A stretch of 64,000 nt of DNA, from assembly GCA_017456885.1 (NCBI GenBank), contig JAFTIM010000006.1, positions 116,451 to 180,450 on the forward strand, in the 5' to 3' direction. Shown here in pieces: positions 9,342-17,397 of this stretch. How positions within the stretch are numbered: position 1 is the stretch's first letter; each line of letters starts with the position of its first letter. Made by a program: the position numbers and the translations under genes. The stretch comes from Paludibacteraceae bacterium. GTDB taxonomy: Bacteria; Bacteroidota; Bacteroidia; Bacteroidales; Paludibacteraceae. Under the pieces are notes generated by a model, which saw nothing but the letters and a program-made list of their open reading frames with translations, was not told the origin of the DNA and did not search any database.

Positions 9342-9913
9342 AAAAAGACTTAAAAATACTGATTATCGAGCCTTCGGAAATTATCACTCAAGGGTTGGTT
9401 TCAATTCTTAAGGAACAAAACTTTAATATTTGCGGTATAGAAAAAAACACAACTCGATTAAAATCTTTATTAGAAGAAAAAAAACCGGATATGCTTATTG
9501 TAAACCCTACACTGAATGCACCTGACAATCGTTCTTCTTTATATCTTTTTTTAGCCAAACAACCTTCTATCACAATTTTTGCCCTAATTTACCAATATAT
9601 ACCAAACAGTATTCTAAAAAATTATTCAAGAAGTATCGATATTCACGATAGTGCCGAACAAATAAAATCGTATTTCGATGAATTGGGAAATAAATCAGAA
9701 GAAAACATCAACGAAAATTACGAATTAACAACCCGAGAGAAAGATGTTTTAACCTTATTGGTAAAAGGATTATTAAACAAAGAGATTGCCGACAAACTCA
9801 ACATCAGTATTCATACGGTAATAACACATCGAAAAAATATAGTACGGAAAACAGGCATAAAAACAGTAGCCGGTCTGACTATTTATGCAATGTTGAACAA
9901 CCTTATGGAATAG
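9338..9913 (+). CDS. LuxR/NarL-type regulator with degenerate receiver domain
   Basis: 191 residues: a receiver-like domain (about 1-125) and a C-terminal LuxR helix-turn-helix (about 128-190; LTTREKDVLTLLVKGLLNKE, then a recognition helix around HTVITHRKN). The receiver looks inactive. The acidic pair that binds Mg is replaced by IIEPSE, and the phospho-acceptor Asp position is Asn in DMLIVNP. It overlaps the hemerythrin gene by 4 nt. I infer phosphorylation-independent control, perhaps by contact with the hemerythrin partner. Targets are unknown. Confidence 0.85.
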   Translation: MKKDLKILIIEPSEIITQGLVSILKEQNFNICGIEKNTTRLKSLLEEKKPDMLIVNPTLNAPDNRSSLYLFLAKQPSITIFALIYQYIPNSILKNYSRSIDIHDSAEQIKSYFDELGNKSEENINENYELTTREKDVLTLLVKGLLNKEIADKLNISIHTVITHRKNIVRKTGIKTVAGLTIYAMLNNLME

Positions 9914-9918
9914 GAATG

Positions 9919-10002
9919 TGCCCAAAACAGGACTCGAACCTGCACAACCTTACGATTATTAGTCCCTGAAACTAACGCGTCTACCAATTCCGCCATTTGG
10001 GC
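9919..10002 (-). tRNA. tRNA-Leu (anticodon CAG)
   Basis: 84-nt class II tRNA with a long variable arm. Acceptor GCCCAAA/TTTGGGC, anticodon arm TTAGT-TTCAGGG-ACTAA giving CAG, T-arm CAGG-TTCGAGT-CCTG, discriminator A. It lies 42 nt downstream of tRNA-Gly in one transcript. Confidence 0.97.
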
Positions 10003-10044
10003 TTTCATACAAAAAGAGACAGAATCATTCTGCCTCGCATTATG

Positions 10045-10117
10045 AGCGGAAAACGGGACTCGAACCCGCGACCCCAACCTTGGCAAGGTTGTGCTCTACC
10101 AACTGAGCTATTTCCGC
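10045..10117 (-). tRNA. tRNA-Gly (anticodon GCC)
   Basis: Acceptor GCGGAAA/TTTCCGC, anticodon arm CAACC-TTGCCAA-GGTTG giving GCC, T-arm CGGG-TTCGAGT-CCCG, discriminator T. It is the first tRNA of a Gly-Leu pair. Confidence 0.97.
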
Positions 10118-10154
10118 ATTTCAAATAATCACCGACTTTTATCAAATCGGATTG

Positions 10155-10162
10155 CAAAGATA
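10155..10162 (-). promoter_or_regulatory. -7 promoter element of tRNA-Gly/Leu
   Basis: TATCTTTG on the minus strand, 37 nt upstream of the tRNA-Gly 5' end. Confidence 0.6.
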
Positions 10163-10226
10163 ATATATATTTTAATTTCTTACAATAAGAAATTAAAAAA
10201 ATCTCTTCAATTTAAAAATTTGTATG

Positions 10227-10832
10227 CTAAAAATCAAATTTTAATTGATCGTTTATTAAGCGATAACTCATTCTGTGATAATGAGATACACCGTATTTTT
10301 CAATAGCATTCCGATGTTGCTTTGTAGGATAACCTTTATTCTGATTCCATCCATACATCGGGAACTCTTCGTGCAAAGCATTCATGTAATCATCACGATA
10401 TGTTTTTGCAAGCACGGAAGCTGCCGCTATCGAAAGATATTTGCCATCACCTTTGATTATGGTATTGTAAGGTATATTTTTATATGGCTTAAACCGATTG
10501 CCATCAATTATCAAATGTTCAGGAACAACTTTTAAGGCATCAATAGCCCTATGCATTGCCAAAATTGAAGCATTTAAAATATTTATTTCATCTATTTCTT
10601 TTGCAGAAACGACACCAACAGCCCAAGCCACTGCATTTTGTTCGATTATTGGTCGCAAAGCATAACGCTGACGCTCGGTCAGTTGCTTTGAATCGTTCAA
10701 TACCGTACACTCAAAATCGGGTGGAAGAATGACTGCTGCCGCATAAACCGAACCGGCCAAACATCCCCTTCCGGCTTCATCGCAACCGGCCTCACATATT
10801 CCTTCATGGAAAAATGGTAACAGACTCATCAC
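10227..10832 (-). CDS. rnhB: Ribonuclease HII
   Basis: 201 residues. The type II RNase H signature [18 protein letters not shown] (about 17-34) supplies the first catalytic Asp-Glu pair, and IDGNRF carries the next Asp. A conserved [17 protein letters not shown] block follows. The enzyme nicks at ribonucleotides in DNA and degrades RNA-DNA hybrids. It is the last gene of the gldG operon, 2 nt after the glutaminyl-cyclase stop. Confidence 0.96.
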   Translation of the reverse strand: MMSLLPFFHEGICEAGCDEAGRGCLAGSVYAAAVILPPDFECTVLNDSKQLTERQRYALRPIIEQNAVAWAVGVVSAKEIDEINILNASILAMHRAIDALKVVPEHLIIDGNRFKPYKNIPYNTIIKGDGKYLSIAAASVLAKTYRDDYMNALHEEFPMYGWNQNKGYPTKQHRNAIEKYGVSHYHRMSYRLINDQLKFDF

Positions 10833-10834
10833 TT

Positions 10835-11821
10835 CTAATTTTCATTGTAAATAACAGCCAATAACGTTTGCCCGACTGCATGCAGTGTTTCTTTCGATAT
10901 GTTCTGCATATTATCATTTTGTGTGTGCCAATAATCGGCAAATCCGGTTTCCGAATCGGGCTCTTGTCTTATTATATCAATACACGGGATATTTGCTATC
11001 TTGTTAAGATATAAATGGTCATCAGTGATTGCACCTCCTTTTTCGTTCCGAAAATATGCCGAGAATCCTATTTCTTGTGCCTTATTCCACACCTTATCCA
11101 CTATTTTTGAGGCATAATAAGTCGAAACTTGTTCCCTTTTAAACACTGCATTTTTACCTCCTACCATATCCAAAAGTATTCCATAATGTGCAGAATATCC
11201 TTTGCGATGAGGATTTTTTGACCAATATTGAGAACCTAAGCACCAAGAATGCTCTACATATAAATTCCCTTTATAAAATTCAGGCATCCCATAATCTTCC
11301 ACATCAAATAATACAATATCCACTCCAACATTTGGCTGCTGTTGCTTCATCTGTCTTGCCAATTCCAACAACACGCCTACTCCACTTGCACCATCATCGG
11401 CACCAAGAATCGGGAGATATTGTTTTTCACTATCACATTCTTGGTCGGAAAACGGACGAGAATCCCAGTGTGCACAGAGCAAAACACGCTTTTTTTTCGA
11501 AGGAGAAAAACTTCCAATTATATTTCTACAAGGGATAACCTGCCCATTATACAATTCTACCAAACCCTCTTGTATTTGTGCCGTATCGCAAAAATCTGAC
11601 AATTTCGATAACAAATATTCAGCACAAGCCTTATGTGCATTAGATTGAGGGACTCTTGCCCCAAACAATACTTGCCGTTCCACATAATGATATGCCGAAT
11701 CGGCATTAAAATGAGGTGATTTCTCATTGGGTTGAACCTTGTTTGCAATATTTTTTTGCTGCTGTTCCCCCACACATGCAAACAACAAGATTGACAACAA
11801 TAAAATTATTCCCGCTTTCAT
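10835..11821 (-). CDS. Glutaminyl-peptide cyclotransferase-like M28 lipoprotein
   Basis: 328 residues with a lipoprotein signal (lipobox LLFAC, Cys16). M28-fold zinc-site blocks appear in order: [30 protein letters not shown] and ITDDHLYL. The WDS and DDH forms fit glutaminyl cyclases of Porphyromonas and Tannerella rather than aminopeptidases. The expected reaction converts N-terminal Gln of exported proteins to pyroglutamate in the periplasm. Two exported proteins in this window would have Gln at +1 after signal-peptidase cleavage. It is tightly packed between the maturase gene (stop adjacent to this ATG) and rnhB. A true aminopeptidase is the alternative. Confidence 0.82.
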   Translation of the reverse strand: MKAGIILLLSILLFACVGEQQQKNIANKVQPNEKSPHFNADSAYHYVERQVLFGARVPQSNAHKACAEYLLSKLSDFCDTAQIQEGLVELYNGQVIPCRNIIGSFSPSKKKRVLLCAHWDSRPFSDQECDSEKQYLPILGADDGASGVGVLLELARQMKQQQPNVGVDIVLFDVEDYGMPEFYKGNLYVEHSWCLGSQYWSKNPHRKGYSAHYGILLDMVGGKNAVFKREQVSTYYASKIVDKVWNKAQEIGFSAYFRNEKGGAITDDHLYLNKIANIPCIDIIRQEPDSETGFADYWHTQNDNMQNISKETLHAVGQTLLAVIYNEN

Positions 11822-13045
11822 TTATTTATTTTTTGTCCATTTCATCACGTTTGAAGGTAGGCGTTGATGAGACAATTCATTTGCCATATAGGCCATATAC
11901 GGAGCTACATGCCGAAAATACATTTTATAACCTTTACAAAGATAATTCAATCCTTTTTCCCCTGACGAGGTTACCGATATTCTGTTTTTCGGGCATTCCC
12001 CATTACATAGTTTAATATATTCACAACTCTTGCATTGCATGGGTAGTTTCGTGTATTTATTTTGTCCAAACTCAAGTTGTTTTTTCGATAACATCATCGA
12101 TAACAATGGCGTAGTATAAATATTTCCCAATTTATATTGCGGAAAAACATAATGATCACAAGAATACACATCTCCATTAAATTCCATAACTCCGGCATGA
12201 CCGCATGTTTCGGAAAAAATGCAAACTCCCGGAGATACTCCCACCCAACATGCTAAAGTGGCATCAAACAATTGTACAAAAATGTTTCCAACGTCATTTT
12301 TCACCCATTCATCGAACATTTTAATATAAAAATTACCGAATTTTATTGGATCTACCGACCATGGAGCCAATGTTCCATTTTTACTTTCAGGCAATTGCAA
12401 TGTCTGCTTTTCATTTTTCGTTATTCGCTCGACAATAGGTGAAAATTGTAGAAAACGACTTCCTATCCCTTTCAAAAAATTATAAATCTCTACGGGATAA
12501 TCGGTATTATAATCGTTTATGACGGACAATGTATTGAACTCCACACTATAATGTTGAAGTAATTCAATACCTCGCATTACTTGCCGAAAACTTCCGTTTC
12601 CATCGTTTCTTTTTCGATATTTGTCATGGCAATGTTCCGGACCATCAATAGAAATTCCTATTAAAAAATTGTTATCACGGAAAAACTTGCACCATTCATC
12701 ATTCAACAAAGTACCATTTGTTTGCAAACTATTACTTATGTTTCGTCCTTTTCCGTAACGCTTTTGAAGCAGGACTACTCTTTTGTAAAAAGAAATATCA
12801 CGCAATAACGCTTCTCCTCCATGCCAAGTAAATAAAACATCGGGTACAGGTTGTGCTTCTATATACTCTTTTATAAAACGTTCTAACAACTCATCGCTCA
12901 TCCGACAAGAAAGAACATTTTCGTAATATTTTTTTTTCTCGATATAATAACAATAATCACAATGCAGGTTACAATGAGCTCCCGCAGGTTTAACCATCAA
13001 ATAAAGAGGAATTTTAAACGGATTAAATGCAACTGTACTTGTCAT
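11822..13045 (-). CDS. Anaerobic sulfatase-maturating radical SAM enzyme
   Basis: 407 residues from the ATG at 13045, which overlaps the upstream stop (ATGA). A longer frame to 13120 lies inside that gene and is rejected. The radical SAM motif CNLHCDYC (about 24-31) is followed by the maturase hallmark block FTWHGGEALLR. Further Cys clusters occur in CIFSETCGHAG and in CKSCEYIKLCNGECPKNR, forming the SPASM auxiliary [4Fe-4S] sites. The family oxidises an active-site Cys or Ser of sulfatases to formylglycine. No sulfatase gene is in the window, so the substrate is either encoded elsewhere or is not a sulfatase. Confidence 0.9.
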   Translation of the reverse strand: MTSTVAFNPFKIPLYLMVKPAGAHCNLHCDYCYYIEKKKYYENVLSCRMSDELLERFIKEYIEAQPVPDVLFTWHGGEALLRDISFYKRVVLLQKRYGKGRNISNSLQTNGTLLNDEWCKFFRDNNFLIGISIDGPEHCHDKYRKRNDGNGSFRQVMRGIELLQHYSVEFNTLSVINDYNTDYPVEIYNFLKGIGSRFLQFSPIVERITKNEKQTLQLPESKNGTLAPWSVDPIKFGNFYIKMFDEWVKNDVGNIFVQLFDATLACWVGVSPGVCIFSETCGHAGVMEFNGDVYSCDHYVFPQYKLGNIYTTPLLSMMLSKKQLEFGQNKYTKLPMQCKSCEYIKLCNGECPKNRISVTSSGEKGLNYLCKGYKMYFRHVAPYMAYMANELSHQRLPSNVMKWTKNK

Positions 13046-13920
13046 CAGTCTATTTCTATAACCAAATATTTGGAAATTTCCCAAAACTGATTTGGATTCA
13101 AAATTTTTAGAAGATAACAATCTCCTTTTTTCTCAAAAGAATAACTTGTTTTGGGATGTGTCGTATGAATTTTTATTTTTTTCGAATAAAGAGGAATTTC
13201 GGTTACCTCTCGGATGTCTATCTTCAGGAAAAAATCTTTATTAAAATCTTTTTGCAACACCTTGGGTTTTGAAAACAAACCGTTGCTTGTAAGTATTCGT
13301 TCTTGTTTTAGCTCTTTATAAGTACCAAAAGCATAATATGCGGTATGCAGTGTTTGCTCCTGCTCTTCAATAAGTTCGTTTTTTTGAGCATTTTCGCTCT
13401 CCAATGTTTCAATGTTATTGGTTAATCCTTTTATGGCTATATCACGTTGCAAAATTAACTCATCTCGTTTCAGCAACTCACTTTTCATATTTTCAATATA
13501 AGTATTCTGAACTTTTATCTTATTTGTCAGTCGCGAAATGGTTTTTTCTAATCCGGAAATATTGAAAGAGCTTTTCTTTAATTGATTTTTCAAAGAATCA
13601 ACCTTTATCGCATTACTTCTTAATATCTGCGATATAAAATCAATTTTTTTATTGATGTTGTCTGTAACATTATTATTGATATTTTCTCCGGTCGATTGAA
13701 CAGAAAGAACCCATTCCAACTCTTCAACCTTATTCAGGTTGTCTTCAATAGTCTCAATCTCTTTGAAATAATTATCAATTTCAGATTCCAGACGATTCTT
13801 TATATTACGCAACGAATCCAATTCTTTGGCTGCCACAATTTCTTTTTGCGATTCGAAATGCGTACATGAAATCGAAGCAATTATAACTGCCGTTATTATC
13901 AAAACAATGTATCTCTGCAT
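13045..13920 (-). CDS. Coiled-coil lipoprotein of unknown function
   Basis: 291 residues. A lipoprotein signal ends at Cys19 (ASISC). A long heptad-rich coiled coil covers about 25-200, rich in Leu, Lys, Glu and Asn. A compact C-terminal domain of about 80 residues (EIPLYSKKIKIHTTHPKTSY region) resembles conserved Bacteroidales hypothetical proteins. It is probably anchored facing the periplasm. It lies 30 nt after gldG and overlaps the maturase start by 1 nt of stop/start, so it belongs to this operon. Function not recognised. Confidence 0.75.
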   Translation of the reverse strand: MQRYIVLIITAVIIASISCTHFESQKEIVAAKELDSLRNIKNRLESEIDNYFKEIETIEDNLNKVEELEWVLSVQSTGENINNNVTDNINKKIDFISQILRSNAIKVDSLKNQLKKSSFNISGLEKTISRLTNKIKVQNTYIENMKSELLKRDELILQRDIAIKGLTNNIETLESENAQKNELIEEQEQTLHTAYYAFGTYKELKQERILTSNGLFSKPKVLQKDFNKDFFLKIDIREVTEIPLYSKKIKIHTTHPKTSYSFEKKGDCYLLKILNPNQFWEISKYLVIEID

Positions 13921-13950
13921 AAATTTTTATATACAAAATATGTACCTAAA

Positions 13951-15642
13951 CTATTTTTTATACCTAAAATACCTACACAACAGATATATTCCTCCACACA
14001 AAACAAGTAAAAAAATGGGAATAAATACATTAGTCCATTTTATAAACGACGCATTGGAGTAAACTTTCGATTTGTTTAGCATTCTTACACGAAACGTACG
14101 ATTTCTAAGTTGAAACCAATCATCTTCATCAGTAAGATAAAGCAATGCGTTTAACACAAAATCTTTATTACCAAATTGTATGCCCGAATATCGATCGTAT
14201 CCCATAGGCAAGACTTGGAATCCACCTCCTGTGTTAATCACATCATTTCGAATAATATCGCCATCGGCAACCACTAACATTCTGGTTGATTCACTCTTAT
14301 TTTTTCTGACAACTGACACGCTTTCGTCTATACCTTTAGGTGTCAACCTATTTGTAAAAACAGAATTGAAATTCCCTTCTAAAACTACAGCTACAGGAAT
14401 AAAAGCCGTATTAAAAAAACTTTTGTCATTTTCGTCGGGCATCTCACGAATGTCAATCATCGAAGGCAACGTTTGAAAATGTGTTGCCGTTGAAGTGGAT
14501 AGCAATATACTCTTGGAAACAGCCTCATCACCCGATACAAAATCTACCGATGAACAAAAATCAGCGCTTACTTGCGTTATATTTCTTGAAATCGGATGCG
14601 AGGGATTTGGTAATAACAATGGAGCAAAAAACCAAGGCATCGATTCATATTGCGGATTGGTGTTGGCCGATACATTGACAGGCATACGAACACATTGCAC
14701 GTCTTGCAACAAGATAGGATTGATGCGTACACCATAGCAGAACAGCATATCTGAAAGATTTAAATCTTTATCCACAAGAGGAGAAATTCCCTTTTCAGAC
14801 AAATCATTGATTGAAAAAGTGACCCCATCTACGAACCAAAGAACCTTACCTCCATTCATAATATATTGGTCGATAATATATTTATCCGTTTCAGAAAATT
14901 TGGTTTGCGGATTAGCAATCACAATCGCTTCATAATCATTTAAAATACAAGGATCATCACTCAAACTCCCCCTATCAACTTGGAAATAACGACTAAAAGC
15001 AACTGAAGTATCATAAACATAATCTTCGGGCAACTCACCGTGTCCTTCGATAAATGCAATTTTTTTTACAACATCGGCATTTAATATTCTTAACGCATCT
15101 GTTAATTCAAATTCTAAATTTTCAATTGAAATATTTAAATTCTCCGAACTGGAATTTCCGGGAATATTTTTTAAAAGATTGACAGCAAAAGTATCTTGCT
15201 TGGTAATAATTTCCACCCAAGGGAAAATTATTTTCTGAATAGATTTTCCTTCCGAATCTCGCTCATAAATTGTAGTGGGATTCATTCCTCTTTCCACAAG
15301 TTGCAAATATGTACGGTTTCGTTCCTCTTCCGTTTCCGCTTTCGACGGATTTATAAAATGATATTTAAAATCTTTGGAGGCGTAAACACTAAATTCATCT
15401 AATAATTCACGCAAAGAATTGCGCAATCGAAGAAATCCAGAATTTAAATCTCCGTCTAAATAAATATTCAAAATGACCGGTTGATGCAAATCCGCCAATA
15501 ATTTTTTCGTATTATCCGAAATACTATAACGTTTTTCGGTTGTTAAGTCGATACGAAAAAAATGATGTTGAAGAGAAATATTCAATAACAAAAAGAACAG
15601 TAAACAAGAAATAATAACTATTACTGACCTATATTTTTTCAT
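13951..15642 (-). CDS. gldG: GldG-like ABC-transporter auxiliary protein
   Basis: 563 residues. One N-terminal membrane helix (about 8-27) is followed by the motif RIDLTTEKRYSISDNTK typical of GldG, a large extracytoplasmic ABC-auxiliary domain (IAFIEGHGELPE, GGKVLWFVDGV), and one C-terminal helix (about 537-556). In flavobacteria GldG works with permease GldF and ATPase GldA in gliding motility. Here no gldF or gldA is adjacent, because sod lies upstream. A TATATTTG box supports its own promoter. It heads gldG-lipoprotein-maturase-cyclase-rnhB. Confidence 0.82.
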   Translation of the reverse strand: MKKYRSVIVIISCLLFFLLLNISLQHHFFRIDLTTEKRYSISDNTKKLLADLHQPVILNIYLDGDLNSGFLRLRNSLRELLDEFSVYASKDFKYHFINPSKAETEEERNRTYLQLVERGMNPTTIYERDSEGKSIQKIIFPWVEIITKQDTFAVNLLKNIPGNSSSENLNISIENLEFELTDALRILNADVVKKIAFIEGHGELPEDYVYDTSVAFSRYFQVDRGSLSDDPCILNDYEAIVIANPQTKFSETDKYIIDQYIMNGGKVLWFVDGVTFSINDLSEKGISPLVDKDLNLSDMLFCYGVRINPILLQDVQCVRMPVNVSANTNPQYESMPWFFAPLLLPNPSHPISRNITQVSADFCSSVDFVSGDEAVSKSILLSTSTATHFQTLPSMIDIREMPDENDKSFFNTAFIPVAVVLEGNFNSVFTNRLTPKGIDESVSVVRKNKSESTRMLVVADGDIIRNDVINTGGGFQVLPMGYDRYSGIQFGNKDFVLNALLYLTDEDDWFQLRNRTFRVRMLNKSKVYSNASFIKWTNVFIPIFLLVLCGGIYLLCRYFRYKK

Positions 15643-15667
15643 TGTTTAAGGAGGTTTTTATTATATG

Positions 15668-15675
15668 CAAATATA
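15668..15675 (-). promoter_or_regulatory. -7 promoter element of gldG operon
   Basis: TATATTTG on the minus strand, 25 nt upstream of the gldG ATG, between the sod terminator and gldG. Confidence 0.55.
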
Positions 15676-15707
15676 AAAGATAGTCCCAAAATAAGCAATA
15701 AAAAAGG

Positions 15708-15737
15708 AGTGCGTTTTTGCACTCCTCAAATCTGTTA
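15708..15737 (-). terminator. Intrinsic terminator of sod
   Basis: Stem GGAGTGC (15716-15722) with GCACTCC (15729-15735). On the minus strand it is followed by a run of T. Confidence 0.85.
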
Positions 15738-15750
15738 AAAAATACATTCA

Positions 15751-16332
15751 TTACATTCTGCTTTCGACAACGCTCCAATCTATTATTTCCCAAATTTTTT
15801 CAACATGTTCGGCTCTTTTGTTTTGATAATCAATATAATAAGCATGTTCCCAAACATCTATACCCAAAAGAGGTTTCATTTTATTCCGCAAAGGATTTCC
15901 TCCGTTCGGTTCCTTCGTAATATGAAGTTTGCCTTTCGCATCAACAGCCAACCATACCCAACCGGACCCAAATAAAGCGATTGCCGCTTGATTCATCTCT
16001 TGCTTTAGGTTATCCAAACCACCAAAATCTCTTTTAATAGCATCTGCTAATTTCCCCGTCGGATGATTTTTTATTGGTTTTGGATCAAATTGTAAAAAAT
16101 ACAATGTATGATTCAAAACCTGACCAGCATTGTTAAAAACAGCTCCATCAGGAGCACTCTCTACGATTTGTTCCAAAGTTTTGCCCTCGAACTCTGTACC
16201 TACCACCAATTTGTTGAGATTCGAGACATAAGTTTGCAAATGTTTCCCATAATGGAAATTGATTGTTTCCTGACTGATAACAGGTTCCAAAGCATCTGTA
16301 GCATAAGGAAGTTTCGGCATTTCGTAAGTCAT
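15751..16332 (-). CDS. sodB: Superoxide dismutase (Fe or Fe/Mn type)
   Basis: 193 residues from the ATG at 16332 (MTYEMPKLPY), the length typical of Bacteroides/Porphyromonas SOD. Metal ligands are seen in NFHYGKH, NHTLYF and DVWEHAYY. The Gln in NNAGQVLNH is the Fe-SOD type residue, while GGNPL at the other discriminating site resembles the cambialistic P. gingivalis enzyme. Dismutates superoxide in the cytoplasm. The frame also opens 15 codons earlier (16377) with a hydrophobic MLMSSLLLTTLISLV stretch. I judge that to be leader sequence, but an exported form cannot be excluded. Confidence 0.94.
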   Translation of the reverse strand: MTYEMPKLPYATDALEPVISQETINFHYGKHLQTYVSNLNKLVVGTEFEGKTLEQIVESAPDGAVFNNAGQVLNHTLYFLQFDPKPIKNHPTGKLADAIKRDFGGLDNLKQEMNQAAIALFGSGWVWLAVDAKGKLHITKEPNGGNPLRNKMKPLLGIDVWEHAYYIDYQNKRAEHVEKIWEIIDWSVVESRM

Positions 16333-16423
16333 AACCAAAGAAATTAATGTTGTTAATAATAAAGATGACATAAGCACATTTTTATTATTATAACATTCGA
16401 CTGCCGAGAAAAGTTTAAAAACA

Positions 16424-16801
16424 TTAAATGCCGGAACTCTTTCTTAATTCCTCAATTTGTTTATTCCATAGCATTGTGGAATCCTCAATTTCATCTTCTT
16501 CTGCAAAATCAATCACGGTAAGTGTTACATCTTTCGTAAGAGGATTGACATTTATTTGCAATTCAAAAAAAGTGTCTTTTTCGCTTTCTTCACGATGAAA
16601 ACGGATACTTTCTCCTTCTCTTTTTCTCAATAAAACAACCTCTTCAGTGGCATTGCCCCAAGAAAAAATAAAACGATTATTTTGAAATTCACACGATTCG
16701 GCATACCACTTTTCTAATCCTTGAGCTGACGAAATCAACTGCCATAAAATCGTCGTCGAAATATTTTGAAAAACATATTCTATTTGAAATTGTTGCATCA
16801 T
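16424..16801 (-). CDS. START-like (SRPBCC-fold) domain protein
   Basis: 125 residues. The opening ...FQNISTTILWQLISSAQGLEKWYAES is the first helix-grip segment of AHSA1/START-like proteins found widely in Bacteroidota. The rest alternates beta strands with an acidic C-terminal part (EEDEIEDS) and final helix. The ligand is unknown. Its ATG overlaps the cdd stop (ATGATG/TGA), so it is translated with cytidine deaminase. Confidence 0.75.
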   Translation of the reverse strand: MMQQFQIEYVFQNISTTILWQLISSAQGLEKWYAESCEFQNNRFIFSWGNATEEVVLLRKREGESIRFHREESEKDTFFELQINVNPLTKDVTLTVIDFAEEDEIEDSTMLWNKQIEELRKSSGI

Positions 16802-17283
16802 TCTTTTTTTAAATTTTGTTCGTTAAAGGCTAAAGGTAAAAGTTGTTTTACACTCGGTATCAAGTAAATACGGTTTTCTCCATAAAGTAAAATCTGTATA
16901 TTCGTTTTATAACGAGTTTCTGTTTCCAGCAAAACCTGACGGCAACTTCCACAAGGAGATATTGGCTCTTCTACAAATGATCCGTTATAAAAAGCGGCAA
17001 TGGCCAATGCTTTTGGTGCTACCGACGGATACATTGCATTAGCATAAAATACAGCTGTCCGTTCTGCACAAAGTCCTGATGGATAAGCCGCATTTTCTTG
17101 ATTACTACCGGAAATTATTTGACCATTTTCCAATAGAAGTGCAGCCCCAACAGCAAATTTTGAATATGGCGAATAGGATTTCTTTGTATTATCTTTTGCT
17201 GTTGCTATCAATTGTTGCAAATCATTATCTAATTCAGAAAAGCTATATTCGCAAACGTTTATTTCTATTTTTTTCAAGTTCAT
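16798..17283 (-). CDS. cdd: Cytidine deaminase
   Basis: 161 residues with the homotetrameric CDA zinc site: CAERTA (Cys ligand plus the Glu proton shuttle) and PCGSCRQ (two Cys ligands). The substrate block SPYSKFAVGAALL and NQENAAYPSGL precede it. Deaminates cytidine and deoxycytidine to uridine forms for pyrimidine salvage. A TAAATTTG box lies 28 nt upstream, and the START-like gene follows with a 4-nt overlap. Confidence 0.95.
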   Translation of the reverse strand: MNLKKIEINVCEYSFSELDNDLQQLIATAKDNTKKSYSPYSKFAVGAALLLENGQIISGSNQENAAYPSGLCAERTAVFYANAMYPSVAPKALAIAAFYNGSFVEEPISPCGSCRQVLLETETRYKTNIQILLYGENRIYLIPSVKQLLPLAFNEQNLKKE

Positions 17284-17310
17284 AATATCCTATTTTTTAG
17301 CTATAAAGCA

Positions 17311-17318
17311 CAAATTTA
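17311..17318 (-). promoter_or_regulatory. -7 promoter element of cdd
   Basis: TAAATTTG on the minus strand, 27 nt upstream of the cdd ATG. Confidence 0.5.
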
Positions 17319-17344
17319 TTTATTTTTCTTTTAAATGCAATATT

Positions 17345-17384
17345 AAAGAGGAAGCCCATCATAACGACAGGCTTCCTCTTTTTG
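17345..17384 (-). terminator. Intrinsic terminator of fusA2
   Basis: Twelve-base stem AAAGAGGAAGCC/GGCTTCCTCTTT around a 13-nt loop, with T-rich flanks on both strands. It separates fusA2 from cdd. Confidence 0.85.
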
Positions 17385-17397
17385 TTGCAAACACAAG

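Noticed and set aside
11822..13120. Longer start for the sulfatase maturase at 13120.
   Set aside because: The extra 25 codons overlap the coiled-coil lipoprotein gene out of frame and precede a perfect ATGA junction at 13045.
14768..14776. Perfect DnaA box TTATCCACA in gldG, with others at 19920-19928 (coaE) and 60896-60904 (ispG).
   Set aside because: They are single, widely spaced and inside conserved genes, so they do not mark an origin. They do show that perfect boxes occur by chance here, which weakens box-based arguments.
16333..16377. Hydrophobic 15-residue N-terminal extension of superoxide dismutase as an export signal.
   Set aside because: No basic n-region or cleavage site, and the shorter start gives the exact family length.
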